Notes: generated from the letters alone by a model not told the origin. A DNA stretch of 64,000 nucleotides from Paenibacillus solani (GCF_001277345.1 NZ_LIUT01000001.1:727507-791506); one strand, 5' to 3'. Shown: positions 1-8,808, numbered from the stretch's first letter. A program made the numbers and translations.

Positions 1-2
1 TG

Positions 3-275
3 GCTGAGAACGAGGTAATAACCCGTTTGCAGAAGCAGACCTCGTTGTCTTCACGCATGCTGTTCAAAGTGCTTGATGTGTTTGAAGAGCTGGCATTCAT
101 TCAGCGTGCCGATGGAATGATTACGTTTATATCGAAGCCGGAGAAGAAACCGCTGGACGCTTCCCGTCATTTTAGAGAACTAAATGATTTAGCCGATATG
201 GAGCAGCATTTGCTGCATGCAGGTACGGAACAATTAACCGAGTGGTTGATGTCTCGAACAAAAGGCGTATCTTAA
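3..275 (+). CDS. recJ: RecJ single-stranded-DNA exonuclease, C-terminal fragment (5' end outside window)
   Basis: The reading frame is open from base 3, runs through the window edge and stops at 273-275, giving the last 90 residues of a longer protein. RecJ is a 5'-3' exonuclease specific for single-stranded DNA, used in recombination and mismatch or base excision repair. The catalytic DHH and DHHA1 domains lie outside the window, so the call rests on the context: recJ directly precedes apt and relA in Bacillus and Paenibacillus, and the short helical C-terminal domain seen here fits. No independent catalytic motif is visible. apt follows 27 bases downstream, probably in the same transcript. 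Confidence 0.7.
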   Translation, partial: AENEVITRLQKQTSLSSRMLFKVLDVFEELAFIQRADGMITFISKPEKKPLDASRHFRELNDLADMEQHLLHAGTEQLTEWLMSRTKGVS

Positions 276-302
276 GCCCCAACTATACAGGAGGAGATTA
301 TT

Positions 303-818
303 TTGGATTTTAAAGAATATATTCGTGTCATTCCCGATTTTCCGCAAGAAGGGATCAGCTTCAAAGATATCACCACGCTGCTGAAAAATGGTGAGGTGTA
401 TCGCAAAGCCATCGAGGAACTGAAAACCTTGGTATCCGATCTCAAAATTGATGTGATAGCTGGTCCCGAAGCGCGTGGATTTGTTGTGGGTGCACCGCTG
501 GCTTACGCCCTTGGGGTAGGATTCGCGCCTATTCGTAAAAGCGGTAAGCTCCCTTATGAAACGATTGAAGTGGGATATGATCTCGAATATGGAAAAGACC
601 GCTTGGCGATGCATACTGACGCGATCGAGAAGGGGCAAAATGTTCTGATTGCAGATGATCTTCTTGCAACAGGCGGGACGATTGCGACTTCGGTTAATCT
701 TATCCGTCAATTGGGCGGCAATGTGGTTGGAGCAGCATTCATGATTGAGCTTGCAGACTTGAATGGGCGTTCCAAGCTGGATGGAATCGATGTATTCACG
801 CTTATGCAGTACGAGTAA
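303..818 (+). CDS. apt: Adenine phosphoribosyltransferase
   Basis: The 171-residue protein makes AMP from adenine and PRPP (purine salvage, cytoplasm). The type I phosphoribosyltransferase PRPP-binding motif VLIADDLLATGGT lies near residues 114-126, and the flexible-loop region around RKSGKLPYET is typical of Apt. The length is normal for the family. The start is TTG at 303, set by the AGGAGGAG ribosome binding site at 289-296 with a 6-base gap; the N-terminus MDFKEYIRVIPDFP matches the usual Apt start. It follows recJ closely and is ended by a strong hairpin at 851-877. Confidence 0.95.
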   Translation: MDFKEYIRVIPDFPQEGISFKDITTLLKNGEVYRKAIEELKTLVSDLKIDVIAGPEARGFVVGAPLAYALGVGFAPIRKSGKLPYETIEVGYDLEYGKDRLAMHTDAIEKGQNVLIADDLLATGGTIATSVNLIRQLGGNVVGAAFMIELADLNGRSKLDGIDVFTLMQYE

Positions 819-850
819 ACAACATAATGATTTTCCCGGGAAATAATAGA

Positions 851-881
851 ACGCCCTGAGCAGCTTGCTCAGGGCGTTCTT
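851..881. terminator. Terminator between convergent apt and uraA
   Basis: A perfect 11-bp stem (ACGCCCTGAGC / GCTCAGGGCGT) with a 5-base loop, followed by TTCTTC. It sits between apt and the convergent permease gene and can serve both strands, though the T-run is short. Confidence 0.75.
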
Positions 882-910
882 CGATTAGCCATAGATTGTT
901 TGGATCAACA

Positions 911-2209
911 TCAATCGGGGGTTTTCTCCACCAGTGGTTCATTGTTCTTTTCATTGGAAAGACCAGTAAGTTCAAAGACTTTAAAGAGAAGGGCCATTAG
1001 CACACCTACGATGGTAGCGAGGGCCATTCCCTTCAGCTCAACAGTACCAAATTTCAAAGTAACGCCGCTAATTCCGGTTACGAGTACCAACGTAGCCAAA
1101 ATCATGTTGCTTGCCTTGGAGAAATCCACCTTCTGCTCAACAAAGATCCGAAGACCGGAAGCTGCGATTACCCCGAACAGCAAGAGAGAGACACCGCCCA
1201 TTACCGGTACGGGAATATTAGCAACGACTGCGGAGAATGTGCCCGAGAAGGAAAGGACGATCGCAATGACAGCCGCGCCTCCGATAACAAATACGGAATA
1301 CACCTTCGTGAGCGCCATGACACCAATGTTCTCACCGTACGTAGTATTCGGGGTGGAGCCTACAAATCCGGACAGGATAGTGGAGATACCGTTACCAAGC
1401 AGGGAGCGGTGTAGTCCCGGATCTTTAGATAGGTCTTTGCCCACAATATTGCTTGTAACGAGCAAGTGACCGATATGCTCGACGATAACGACGATCGCAA
1501 CTGGAATGATAGTCCAAATCGCTCCGCTATCAAAAACCGGGGTTGTCAGCTCCGGAGCCGATAGAAACTTCGCATTGGCGATTTTCTCAGTGTCTACCAC
1601 GCCAAGAGCAAAGGAGAGGCCATAGCCGACAGCGATCCCGATCAGGATGTGAATGATTTTGGCAAAGCCGCGGAACAGGACGGACCCTAATACCGTGACC
1701 CCGAGCGTTACGAGTGAGATGGTAATGATTTTTGGATCAATAGATTGTCCTTCCTCCGGCAAAAATCCTGCCATGCCTGCTGCAACGGGTACTAGTTCAA
1801 GTCCGATCATGGCAATGATGGCACCCATCACAGCAGGAGGGAATACGAAGTCGATCCATTTGGTACCTGCATACTTAACAATGAGACCAACCACACAGAA
1901 GATGATCCCTGTTACGATAAAAGCCCCCAGAGCCTTGCTGTAGTTGGCATCCGGATCTTCGGCCAGTACGATCAGAACCGGCGCTATAAAGGCAAAGCTA
2001 GAACCGAGGTAGGCTGGAATTTTGCCTTTACATAATAGAATGTAAAGCAGTGTACCAATACCGTTCATCAGCAGGATCATGCCAGGATCCACACCGAACA
2101 AGTTGGGTACAAGCACCGTGCTTCCGAACATGGCGAACAAATGCTGCAGGCTCAGAAGGAACCCGGGGCCCCACGGTAGTTTTTCATCAACTTGAATTTC
2201 ACGTTGCAA
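911..2209 (-). CDS. uraA: Uracil permease (NCS2 family, UraA/PyrP)
   Basis: A 432-residue polytopic membrane protein of the nucleobase-cation symporter 2 family, importing uracil with protons. It has the uracil-permease signature GSTPNTTYGENIGVMA and the N-terminal block HLFAMFGSTVLVPNL, which point to uracil rather than xanthine or purine carriers. About 12-14 hydrophobic segments span the length. The start is TTG at 2209, preceded on the minus strand by AGAGGAG at about 9 bases. It stands alone, convergent with apt and divergent from relA. The 5' region has one CGAACATTT element but no convincing PurR or PyrR control structure was found. Confidence 0.93.
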   Translation of the reverse strand: MQREIQVDEKLPWGPGFLLSLQHLFAMFGSTVLVPNLFGVDPGMILLMNGIGTLLYILLCKGKIPAYLGSSFAFIAPVLIVLAEDPDANYSKALGAFIVTGIIFCVVGLIVKYAGTKWIDFVFPPAVMGAIIAMIGLELVPVAAGMAGFLPEEGQSIDPKIITISLVTLGVTVLGSVLFRGFAKIIHILIGIAVGYGLSFALGVVDTEKIANAKFLSAPELTTPVFDSGAIWTIIPVAIVVIVEHIGHLLVTSNIVGKDLSKDPGLHRSLLGNGISTILSGFVGSTPNTTYGENIGVMALTKVYSVFVIGGAAVIAIVLSFSGTFSAVVANIPVPVMGGVSLLLFGVIAASGLRIFVEQKVDFSKASNMILATLVLVTGISGVTLKFGTVELKGMALATIVGVLMALLFKVFELTGLSNEKNNEPLVEKTPD

Positions 2210-2508
2210 ACCAATTCACTCCTCTTAGGACTTTATATATAGGACCGTTCGCGTACGATCTTTACTAGATTAAATACAAATGTTCGTTTTTTCAACTATA
2301 ATTTTAACAGTCCGCCGAAATATACAATTTGTGCTAAGTTTTAATGTCTCTGGGCTGTAAGCGGGCATACTATTAGTGTAAGAATGGTCATGTGTTGACG
2401 TATAACGTCACAAGCGTCATAATGATAGGAAAACATTCGTGAGGGAACCTGCACGTTTTGACAAGGGCGGGTTCCATTTTATATAGAAAGGGAAGAGAAG
2501 GACTCCAA

Positions 2509-4686
2509 ATGGGCATAGAGCGATTACTCGAAAAGGCCAGCGCCTATATAAAAGAACCCGATCTTCTTCGTATTCAGGAAGCGTACGAATTTGCGGAGCA
2601 AGCCCACCATGGACAAGTGCGGAAATCGGGAGAACCTTATATCCTTCATCCACTTGCGGTTGCAGAGATCGTGGTGAACATGCAGATGGACACGTTGTCC
2701 ATTATTGCTGCATTGCTTCATGATGTCGTAGAGGACACTACCGTGTCACTTGACGAAATACGCGATCGCTTCGGGGATACCTGCGCCATGCTGGTGGATG
2801 GTCTAACGAAATTGGAACGAATCCAGTTCCGGTCCAAAGAAGAACAACAAAACGAAAATTATCGAAAAATGTTTATCGCGATGGCAAGGGATATCCGTGT
2901 GATCGTGATTAAGCTGGCGGACCGGCTTCATAATATGCGCACATTGAAGTACCAGTCTGAAGAAAGTCAGCGCCGTATTTCCTATGAAACACTGGAGATA
3001 TTCTGTCCTATTGCACACCGCCTTGGTATTTCCGCTATTAAATGGGAAATGGAGGATATTGCGCTTCGTTACTTGAACCCGCAGCAGTACTATCGTATAG
3101 CGAATCTGATGCACAAGAAGCGCGCTGAACGGGAACAGTATATCGATAATGTCATTGTCTGTATTCGCGAGAAACTTGACGAGATGGGTATTCAAGCCGA
3201 CTTGTCGGGCAGACCCAAGCATATTTACAGTGTGTTTAAAAAAATGACGGTCAAGAACAAGCAATTTAACGAAATATACGATCTCCTTGCAATCCGGATT
3301 ATTGTCGACAATATCAAGGATTGTTATGCTACGCTTGGCATCATTCATACCCTATGGAAGCCGATGCCCGGCCGTTTCAAAGATTATATCGCGATGCCGA
3401 AAACGAATATGTACCAATCCCTTCATACGACAGTGGTGGGACCGAACGGTGAGCCGACTGAGGTACAGATTCGGACCTGGGAGATGCACCGAACGGCTGA
3501 ATTCGGTATCGCGGCTCACTGGTCATATAAAGAAGGCTCCGCTGGGAACGGCGGAAGCTTCGACAATAAGATGACGTTTTTCAGAGAAATATTGGAGCTT
3601 CAGCATGAAACGAAAGATGCCTCAGAATTTGTAGAATCGCTGAAAATGGACTTTTTTTCGGATTTAGTATTTGTATTTACACCAAAAGGGGAAGTGATCG
3701 AGCTTCCTTCTGGTTCTGTTCCGCTCGATTTTGCTTACCGAATCCATACGGAAGTTGGAAACCGCACGATTGGTGCCAAAGTCAATGGCAGAATTGTTCC
3801 GCTGGACCATCAGCTCAAGACTGGCGATATTGTGGAAATATTAACATCAAAACATTCATATGGTCCGAGTCAGGATTGGTTGAAGATTGCCCAGTCTTCG
3901 CATGCCCGCAGTAAAATCAAGCAATGGTTCAAGAAAGAGAAGCGGGAAGAAAATGTGGAGAAGGGCCGCGAGATGCTGGAACGCGAAATCAAGCGGCTCG
4001 GTCTGGACGTATCCGAGTGGACCACGGATGATAAATTAATTGAAGCGGCCAAGAAGTTCGCATTCAATGATATCGAGGATATGTTATCCGCGGTTGGCTT
4101 TGGCGGGATTACTGCTGCGCAAATCTGCACCAAAGTAACCGAGAAGCTCCGTAAAGAGCAGGAGGAAGCGAATCAGCTTGAATTGACTTCCGAGATGAAA
4201 GAGATCAAGCCAGCTGAGAAACGCAGCCGTCCGACCAACGGAGTTCGCGTAAAAGGGATTGATAATCTGCTTGTCCGTTTTGCAAGATGCTGTAATCCCG
4301 TACCTGGTGATGATATTGTCGGGTACGTGACACGTGGCCGCGGCGTATCGGTGCATCGCTCCGACTGCGCGAATTTGCCGACTTCGGATGAAGGCGAGGA
4401 TGCAGCACGTGTTATTGAGGTTGAATGGGAATCTGCCATTGAAGCTAACTACAGTGTCGATATTGAGGTAACAGGTCACGATCGTAACGGACTATTAAAC
4501 GAAGTCCTTCAGGCCGTATCTGAGAGCAAGACCAATATATCGGCTGTAACCGGTCGATCTGATAAGAACAAAATGGCGATGATCCACATGACAATCTTAA
4601 TTCGCAATACGGATCATCTCCAATCTGTAGTAGAACGCATCAAGCGGGTGAAGGATGTATATACCGTTCACCGAATTATGCAGTGA
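2509..4686 (+). CDS. relA: Bifunctional (p)ppGpp synthetase/hydrolase
   Basis: The 725-residue stringent-response enzyme makes and degrades (p)ppGpp. Order of domains: HD hydrolase with the His-Asp pair at residues 71-72 (LLHDVVEDT), synthetase with GRPKHIYSVFKKM and GRFKDYIAMPK, TGS domain (FVFTPKGEVIELPSG), a conserved Cys-containing region (FARCCNPVPGD) and a C-terminal ACT domain. The R-F-K-D motif from residue 289 is the RXKD form found in bifunctional Rel enzymes. The frame is open further upstream, but ATG 2509 is chosen because GGGAAGAGAAGG lies just before it and MGIERLLEKA is the usual Rel N-terminus. dtd follows, as in Bacillus. Confidence 0.95.
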   Translation: MGIERLLEKASAYIKEPDLLRIQEAYEFAEQAHHGQVRKSGEPYILHPLAVAEIVVNMQMDTLSIIAALLHDVVEDTTVSLDEIRDRFGDTCAMLVDGLTKLERIQFRSKEEQQNENYRKMFIAMARDIRVIVIKLADRLHNMRTLKYQSEESQRRISYETLEIFCPIAHRLGISAIKWEMEDIALRYLNPQQYYRIANLMHKKRAEREQYIDNVIVCIREKLDEMGIQADLSGRPKHIYSVFKKMTVKNKQFNEIYDLLAIRIIVDNIKDCYATLGIIHTLWKPMPGRFKDYIAMPKTNMYQSLHTTVVGPNGEPTEVQIRTWEMHRTAEFGIAAHWSYKEGSAGNGGSFDNKMTFFREILELQHETKDASEFVESLKMDFFSDLVFVFTPKGEVIELPSGSVPLDFAYRIHTEVGNRTIGAKVNGRIVPLDHQLKTGDIVEILTSKHSYGPSQDWLKIAQSSHARSKIKQWFKKEKREENVEKGREMLEREIKRLGLDVSEWTTDDKLIEAAKKFAFNDIEDMLSAVGFGGITAAQICTKVTEKLRKEQEEANQLELTSEMKEIKPAEKRSRPTNGVRVKGIDNLLVRFARCCNPVPGDDIVGYVTRGRGVSVHRSDCANLPTSDEGEDAARVIEVEWESAIEANYSVDIEVTGHDRNGLLNEVLQAVSESKTNISAVTGRSDKNKMAMIHMTILIRNTDHLQSVVERIKRVKDVYTVHRIMQ

Positions 4687-4751
4687 TAGCAGATAAGGGA
4701 GGTTCGCTTGAATCTCTGTGCTGCTGGACTCCATGCAGGTCCTTCTAAGAT

Positions 4752-4797
4752 GTTATGAATGCGGTCTGTTATCCTGCGGGAGACAGGCCGTTTTATC
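4752..4797 (+). terminator. Possible terminator between relA and dtd
   Basis: GCGGTCTGT and ACAGGCCGT can pair (one G-U) around a 13-base loop, followed by TTTATCTTTTT. It would reduce relA transcription into dtd; read-through is likely because no separate dtd promoter is obvious. Confidence 0.45.
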
Positions 4798-4823
4798 TTT
4801 TTATATTAAAGGAGTTAAACCCT

Positions 4824-5267
4824 ATGAGAGTGGTTGTTCAAAGATGCAAGAATGCGCAGGTTTCGGTCGATAATGAAATTGTCGGCAAGATTGAAGCGGG
4901 ATTGATGGTGCTGGTTGGCGTAACACATGAAGACGAAGAGAAGGATGCCAAGTACCTGGCTGAGAAGGTGGCAGGGTTAAGGATCTTCGAGGATGAGGAA
5001 GGAAAGATGAATTTCAGCGTTCAGGATGTGGGCGGAGCCATTCTGTCGGTATCCCAATTCACTCTTTATGGAGACACCCGCAAAGGAAAACGGCCAAACT
5101 TTATGGCTGCTGCAAAGCCGGAGGAAGCGAATGCCCTGTATGAATTGTTTAACCGTGAGCTGTTGGCTAAAGGGTTGCAGGTTGAAACGGGTGTGTTTGG
5201 AGCCATGATGGATGTATCGTTAACCAACTGGGGGCCGGTAACACTCATTATAGACAGCAGGTCATAA
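4824..5267 (+). CDS. dtd: D-aminoacyl-tRNA deacylase
   Basis: A 147-residue enzyme that hydrolyses D-amino acids (and glycine mischarged on tRNA-Ala) from tRNA. The two signature motifs, SQFTLYGD in the middle and NWGPVTLII near the C-terminus, form the active site across the dimer. ATG 4824 is chosen over an upstream in-frame ATG at 4755 because AAAGGAG at 4809-4815 lies at the right distance and MRVVVQRC is the standard Dtd N-terminus. The relA-dtd pairing is conserved in Bacillota. Confidence 0.95.
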   Translation: MRVVVQRCKNAQVSVDNEIVGKIEAGLMVLVGVTHEDEEKDAKYLAEKVAGLRIFEDEEGKMNFSVQDVGGAILSVSQFTLYGDTRKGKRPNFMAAAKPEEANALYELFNRELLAKGLQVETGVFGAMMDVSLTNWGPVTLIIDSRS

Positions 5268-5382
5268 AACGCTTGAACGAGGAATCGATATGCATCATAT
5301 TGAGATGATGGGGCATCCTGTGTGAGTAATTGCAACTTGGTTTTGCTAGTTTGTATTCACACAGAAGCAAGGAGTGTCCGTA

Positions 5383-5550
5383 ATGCGTCAATCCCCCAAA
5401 AGCTCGCTATGGAGCAGTTTACCAGTGATGGTCGGATCCGGGGATATAAAGGAAACCGCTAGTATAGAGCGTATGGTAAGTGTCCCTGAGGATTCCGCTC
5501 AGTTCGTCTGTATTAAGGGAAATACGCGGAAACAGCTGCCGAGATCCTGA
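5383..5550 (+). CDS. Small hypothetical protein, 55 residues
   Basis: An ATG-initiated ORF with a good ribosome binding site (AAGGAG, 8 bases before the start) and its own terminator 31 bases after the stop. The predicted product is 55 residues, polar and slightly basic, beginning MRQSPKSSLWSSLPVM, with no transmembrane segment, signal peptide or recognised domain. Two hairpins lie between dtd and this ORF (5290-5316 and 5318-5364), so it could have a structured leader. No function can be assigned. The alternative is that the segment is a non-coding RNA with a chance ORF; codon-level conservation would decide. Confidence 0.45.
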   Translation: MRQSPKSSLWSSLPVMVGSGDIKETASIERMVSVPEDSAQFVCIKGNTRKQLPRS

Positions 5551-5580
5551 CTCGCTTTATAAGTAACAGCATAAGCCGTA

Positions 5581-5612
5581 CAAAGAGCCTGTGATCTTCC
5601 GGGCTCTTTTGT
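5581..5612 (+). terminator. Terminator after the 55-codon ORF
   Basis: AAAGAGCC / GGCTCTTT stem with a 12-base loop followed by TTGTCTGT. Confidence 0.65.
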
Positions 5613-5720
5613 CTGTATTGGGGGGCAATCCCAGCAGCTGCTCTTAAAGGCGACTGTTATAAAAGAGGAATTACCGGGTAATAACAACTTGAGGACAATC
5701 ACGAAAGGAGACATGCCACT

Positions 5721-6227
5721 ATGGGCAAGGTAGCATTTCTACTAGCTGATCAATTCGAAGATTCCGAGATGAAGACTCCTTATGATGCCGTGAAGGAAGC
5801 AGGGCATCAAGCTGATATTATTGGATTAAAACAAGGACAAGAGGTAAAAGGCAAGCAGGGCAAAGCTTCCTACACAACGGATAAAGCGATTGCCGATATC
5901 GATATAAACGACTATGATGCGGTGGTTATACCAGGCGGTTCTTCACCGGAAAACCTACGTCTGGATTCCCATATATTGCAGTTTGTAACATCAGCAGACA
6001 AGGCAGGCAAACCGGTTGCTGCTATATGTCACGGGCCGCAAATTCTTGCAAGTGCCAATCTGCTAAAAGGGCGTACAATTACCTCATATCCTCCACTTCA
6101 GGATGATATGGTAAATGCAGGCGCCACCTTCAAGGATGAGGAAGTGGTCGTTGATCGTAACTTTATCACTTCCCGTACTCCGAAAGATGAACCTGCATTC
6201 GTGCGCGAGCTGTTGAAGGCTTTGTAA
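5721..6227 (+). CDS. DJ-1/PfpI family protein (type 1 glutamine amidotransferase-like)
   Basis: A 168-residue protein of the PfpI/YfkM/YraA group of the DJ-1 superfamily, reported as general stress proteins, cysteine peptidases or deglycases; the true activity is debated. The nucleophile elbow AICHGPQ puts the reactive cysteine at residue 103 next to His104, and the acidic partner is Glu16 in EDSEMKTP. The oxyanion region is VVIPGGSSPENLR. Length is normal. ATG 5721 has AAAGGAG 10 bases upstream. It is probably monocistronic between the terminator at 5581 and the next gene at 6306. Confidence 0.88.
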   Translation: MGKVAFLLADQFEDSEMKTPYDAVKEAGHQADIIGLKQGQEVKGKQGKASYTTDKAIADIDINDYDAVVIPGGSSPENLRLDSHILQFVTSADKAGKPVAAICHGPQILASANLLKGRTITSYPPLQDDMVNAGATFKDEEVVVDRNFITSRTPKDEPAFVRELLKAL

Positions 6228-6305
6228 CAGAATATTGCATTATGGGTTGTCCATGTTAGTACTAGCTCTTTCAAACAAATGAGTTGAAGAATAGGAGGAA
6301 TGGAC

Positions 6306-6755
6306 ATGTCTAGACAAATTCAAGCTTATTTCCGAACAGAAGATGAGGCGGAAGGCGCAAGGACAAAACTGCTCACCTACAACACGGAACAGCTGGAGGT
6401 AGGAGAACTGCAGGATCCAGTACGAAACGGAGGACAAATCCTTGTCCCGCTGGTGCCTTGGAGTAATTCAGGCACAGGAGGCGCGACATCAGGAGTTAAT
6501 GGCATGGGAGCTCCAGGAGGAGTTGTAGGAGCCCCGGGAGTTATCGTAGGTGCCAGAGATACAAGCCTTGATGTAGACTCGGATCGCCCAGACGGCAACG
6601 ACGCACATCGTGATGGATGGCGTGAAGCCGATGTTGCCGACGGAGACTATGATGACCTGAATTACACCCTGACCGTAAAGGTGAGAGATGAGGACTACGA
6701 GCAGATCGTGCATGATTTGCGAGCCAATAACGGATATGTGGAGCGTTTGGATTAA
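6306..6755 (+). CDS. Hypothetical protein with glycine-rich centre
   Basis: A 149-residue acidic protein with three parts: an N-terminal segment MSRQIQAYFRTEDEAEGART resembling the small alpha/beta fold of stress proteins that begin by detecting 'boosted' sequence variables (comparison tentative), a Gly/Val/Pro-rich centre (about residues 50-82, rich in GAPGG and GVIVGA), and a C-terminal stretch rich in Asp (NYTLTVKVRDEDYEQIVHDL) like the end of a ferredoxin-like domain. No signal peptide. ATG 6306 is preferred over ATG 6300 because AGGAGG at 6293-6298 is 7 bases away. Its location after a DJ-1 gene suggests, without proving, a stress role. Family not recognised. Confidence 0.7.
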   Translation: MSRQIQAYFRTEDEAEGARTKLLTYNTEQLEVGELQDPVRNGGQILVPLVPWSNSGTGGATSGVNGMGAPGGVVGAPGVIVGARDTSLDVDSDRPDGNDAHRDGWREADVADGDYDDLNYTLTVKVRDEDYEQIVHDLRANNGYVERLD

Positions 6756-6830
6756 TGCCATCATTTGTGTGAATGAACTTTTTAATAGATAAAGAGGATG
6801 CTCGATGAGGGTGTACTCTCCACACTACGA

Positions 6831-6861
6831 AAGGACTGCTCCAATGCGGAGCAGTCCCTTT
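6831..6861 (+). terminator. Terminator after the glycine-rich gene
   Basis: GGACTGCTCC (6833-6842) and GGAGCAGTCC (6848-6857) form a perfect 10-bp stem with a 5-base loop, followed by CTTT. Confidence 0.8.
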
Positions 6862-6986
6862 AAAATGGTCTATAATAAAAGCGTTTTCTCGCTTGTAATA
6901 AAACTGTAATGTTTGTTCAATCTTTCTTTAATATTTCCTGTTTATAATAACAGCATGACCCCCTTTTTTATATAATATATGTTTTG

Positions 6987-7020
6987 GACCTACAATCGTG
7001 ATTGTAGGTTTTTTTCTTTT
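6987..7020 (+). terminator. Orphan intrinsic terminator
   Basis: ACCTACAAT (6988-6996) and ATTGTAGGT (7001-7009) form a perfect 9-bp stem with a CGTG tetraloop and a long T-run. No ORF lies between it and the previous terminator at 6831-6861. It may insulate the hisS leader or end a short RNA; TATAAT at 6943-6948 is a possible -10 without a good -35. Confidence 0.75.
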
Positions 7021-7044
7021 TCCGAGTATTTTCTACAAAGTTTC

Positions 7045-7073
7045 TTGACTTTAGTGCAGTAGTTCTTTAGAAT
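7045..7073 (+). promoter_or_regulatory. SigA-type promoter of the hisS-aspS T-box leader
   Basis: TTGACT (7045-7050), 17-base spacer, TAGAAT (7068-7073). It would start transcription near 7080, about 430 bases before hisS. Confidence 0.75.
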
Positions 7074-7119
7074 CTAAAATTATAATGTTTTGGATATACT
7101 AGAGGATAATATTAGATTT

Positions 7120-7416
7120 GAAGACGGGAACAAGTACTCCATCCCCACAAGACCAGAGAAGAATCCCTTGGCTGTAAGGATTCGCTTGATGAGTGGACGA
7201 ATGACCTCCCCGAGAACAGACGGCGAAGCAAGCACCGGTATATCGGTGGGATAGACAGTAGCCGAACTGCGCGGCCGGGCGTTAAACGGATGAAGCGGAT
7301 GATTGATGCACGATTAGGTGTGTCAGCGCCGGAATGTGGGTGGTACCACGGGTGATAATTTGATATCTCTCGTCCCTGTTTGTCTTAGGACAGCGGGGCG
7401 GGAGATTTTTTGGTTT
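7120..7416 (+). promoter_or_regulatory. T-box riboswitch controlling hisS-aspS
   Basis: The leader has the T-box layout: an AGTA element (7133-7136) opposite the specifier loop, AGAGAA (7155-7160), the T-box core GTGGGTGGTACCACGG (7336-7351) that reads the tRNA acceptor end, and a terminator (7365-7416, stem ATCTCTCGTCCC with GGGGCGGGAGAT, then six T). The likely specifier codon is GAC (7203-7205) in GAAT-GAC, an Asp codon. The alaS leader in this window has GAAT-GCT (Ala) at the same place, which supports the assignment. Uncharged tRNA would stabilise the antiterminator and switch the operon on. Confidence 0.9.
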
Positions 7417-7508
7417 TCCAGCTTTTTGCGAAATGACTCCCCGGAGTTTTTCCATAATTAATTTAAACACAGCAAGGTGAAGATGTCTTAGAACGTGGAG
7501 GGATGAAG

Positions 7509-8774
7509 ATGGCTAGCGAGAAATTCGAGAAACCGACGGGCACGCAGGACATCCTGCCAGGAGCCGTCGAGAAATGGCAGTTTATCGAGGAAAAGGCACG
7601 AGATTTGTGCCGCAGATATAACTACCGTGAGATTCGCACACCGATTTTTGAACAGACCGAATTGTTCGAACGAGGGGTCGGCGAAACGACCGACATCGTC
7701 GAGAAGGAAATGTATACCTTTAAGGACAAAGGAGATCGCAGCATGACTCTTCGTCCTGAGGGGACAGCAGGTGTTGTACGGGCTTACGTGCAAAACAAGC
7801 TGTACGGAGAGCCTGATGTAACGAAGCTGTTCTATATGGGTCCAATGTTCCGTTACGAGCGGCCGCAGGCAGGTCGTTACCGCCAGTTCCATCAGTTCGG
7901 TGTCGAGGTATTTGGAACTACTGATCCGGCAATAGATGCCGAGGTCATCGCGCTCGGGTACAGCTTCTACAAGGAGCTTGGACTGAGCGGGGTAAAGGCT
8001 GAGATTAACTCCGTAGGAACCCCAGAAGTACGTGCAGCATACCGGAGTACATTGCTTGCCTTTCTCGAACCGATGAGGGACAACCTTTGCTCGGATTGCC
8101 AGTCGCGTATGGAACGTAACCCGCTTAGAGTGCTGGATTGCAAGAAGGATCAAGAGAAGTTCGTAAATGCGCCTTCAATCCTGGACAGCCTGGATGAGGA
8201 GTGCAGCACGCATTTCGATAAAGTCAAAGGGTATCTTGATGCCATGGGCATTGAGTATGAAATCAATCCGAGGTTGGTTCGGGGACTAGACTATTACACC
8301 CATACCGCATTCGAGTTTAAAGCGCAGGGCATTGGTGCGATTGATACGGTAGGTGGAGGTGGACGGTTCAACGGACTGGTCGATCAGATTGGCGGACCGG
8401 AGCAGCCTGGGATCGGATTCGGAATTGGTCTGGAGCGTATCCAATTGATTCTGGAACACCAAGGCATCAACCTGACTTCAGCGAAGCCGCTGGATGTGTA
8501 TCTGGTGGCGCTGGGCGAAGCAGCAGAGCAGAAATTGACAAAATTGATCTACGAGCTGCGGAGTCATGGCGTGGCGGCGGACCGTGATTATCTTGGCCGC
8601 AAAATGAAGGCTCAGATGAAATCCGCAGACCGCCTGCATGCTCGTTATACCGCCATCCTGGGTGATGACGAACTAGAGCGCGGCGAAATAGCGCTGAAAT
8701 CGATGGAGACCGGCGAGCAGCGCACGGTGAAATTGGATAGCCTGGTTCAGGAATTTGTTAAAACGTCGCATTAA
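7509..8774 (+). CDS. hisS: Histidyl-tRNA synthetase
   Basis: A 421-residue class II aminoacyl-tRNA synthetase that charges tRNA-His. Visible are class II motif 2 (FRYERPQAGRYRQFHQFG), the histidine-binding signature RGLDYYTHTAFEF, motif 3 (GFGIGLERIQL) and a C-terminal anticodon-binding domain (VYLVALGEAAEQ onward). ATG 7509 is chosen over ATG 7503 because GGAGGG ends at 7502, so 7503 has no spacing. It is the first gene after the T-box leader and is followed 34 bases later by aspS. Confidence 0.96.
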   Translation: MASEKFEKPTGTQDILPGAVEKWQFIEEKARDLCRRYNYREIRTPIFEQTELFERGVGETTDIVEKEMYTFKDKGDRSMTLRPEGTAGVVRAYVQNKLYGEPDVTKLFYMGPMFRYERPQAGRYRQFHQFGVEVFGTTDPAIDAEVIALGYSFYKELGLSGVKAEINSVGTPEVRAAYRSTLLAFLEPMRDNLCSDCQSRMERNPLRVLDCKKDQEKFVNAPSILDSLDEECSTHFDKVKGYLDAMGIEYEINPRLVRGLDYYTHTAFEFKAQGIGAIDTVGGGGRFNGLVDQIGGPEQPGIGFGIGLERIQLILEHQGINLTSAKPLDVYLVALGEAAEQKLTKLIYELRSHGVAADRDYLGRKMKAQMKSADRLHARYTAILGDDELERGEIALKSMETGEQRTVKLDSLVQEFVKTSH

Positions 8775-8808
8775 GCGGCTTAATTAAACTAAAGGGGAAT
8801 GATAACCG

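Noticed and set aside
2280..2295. CGAACATTT element before uraA as a PurR box
   Set aside because: Only one arm fits; the second CGAAC in the leader has the same orientation, not the convergent one expected at the usual spacing.
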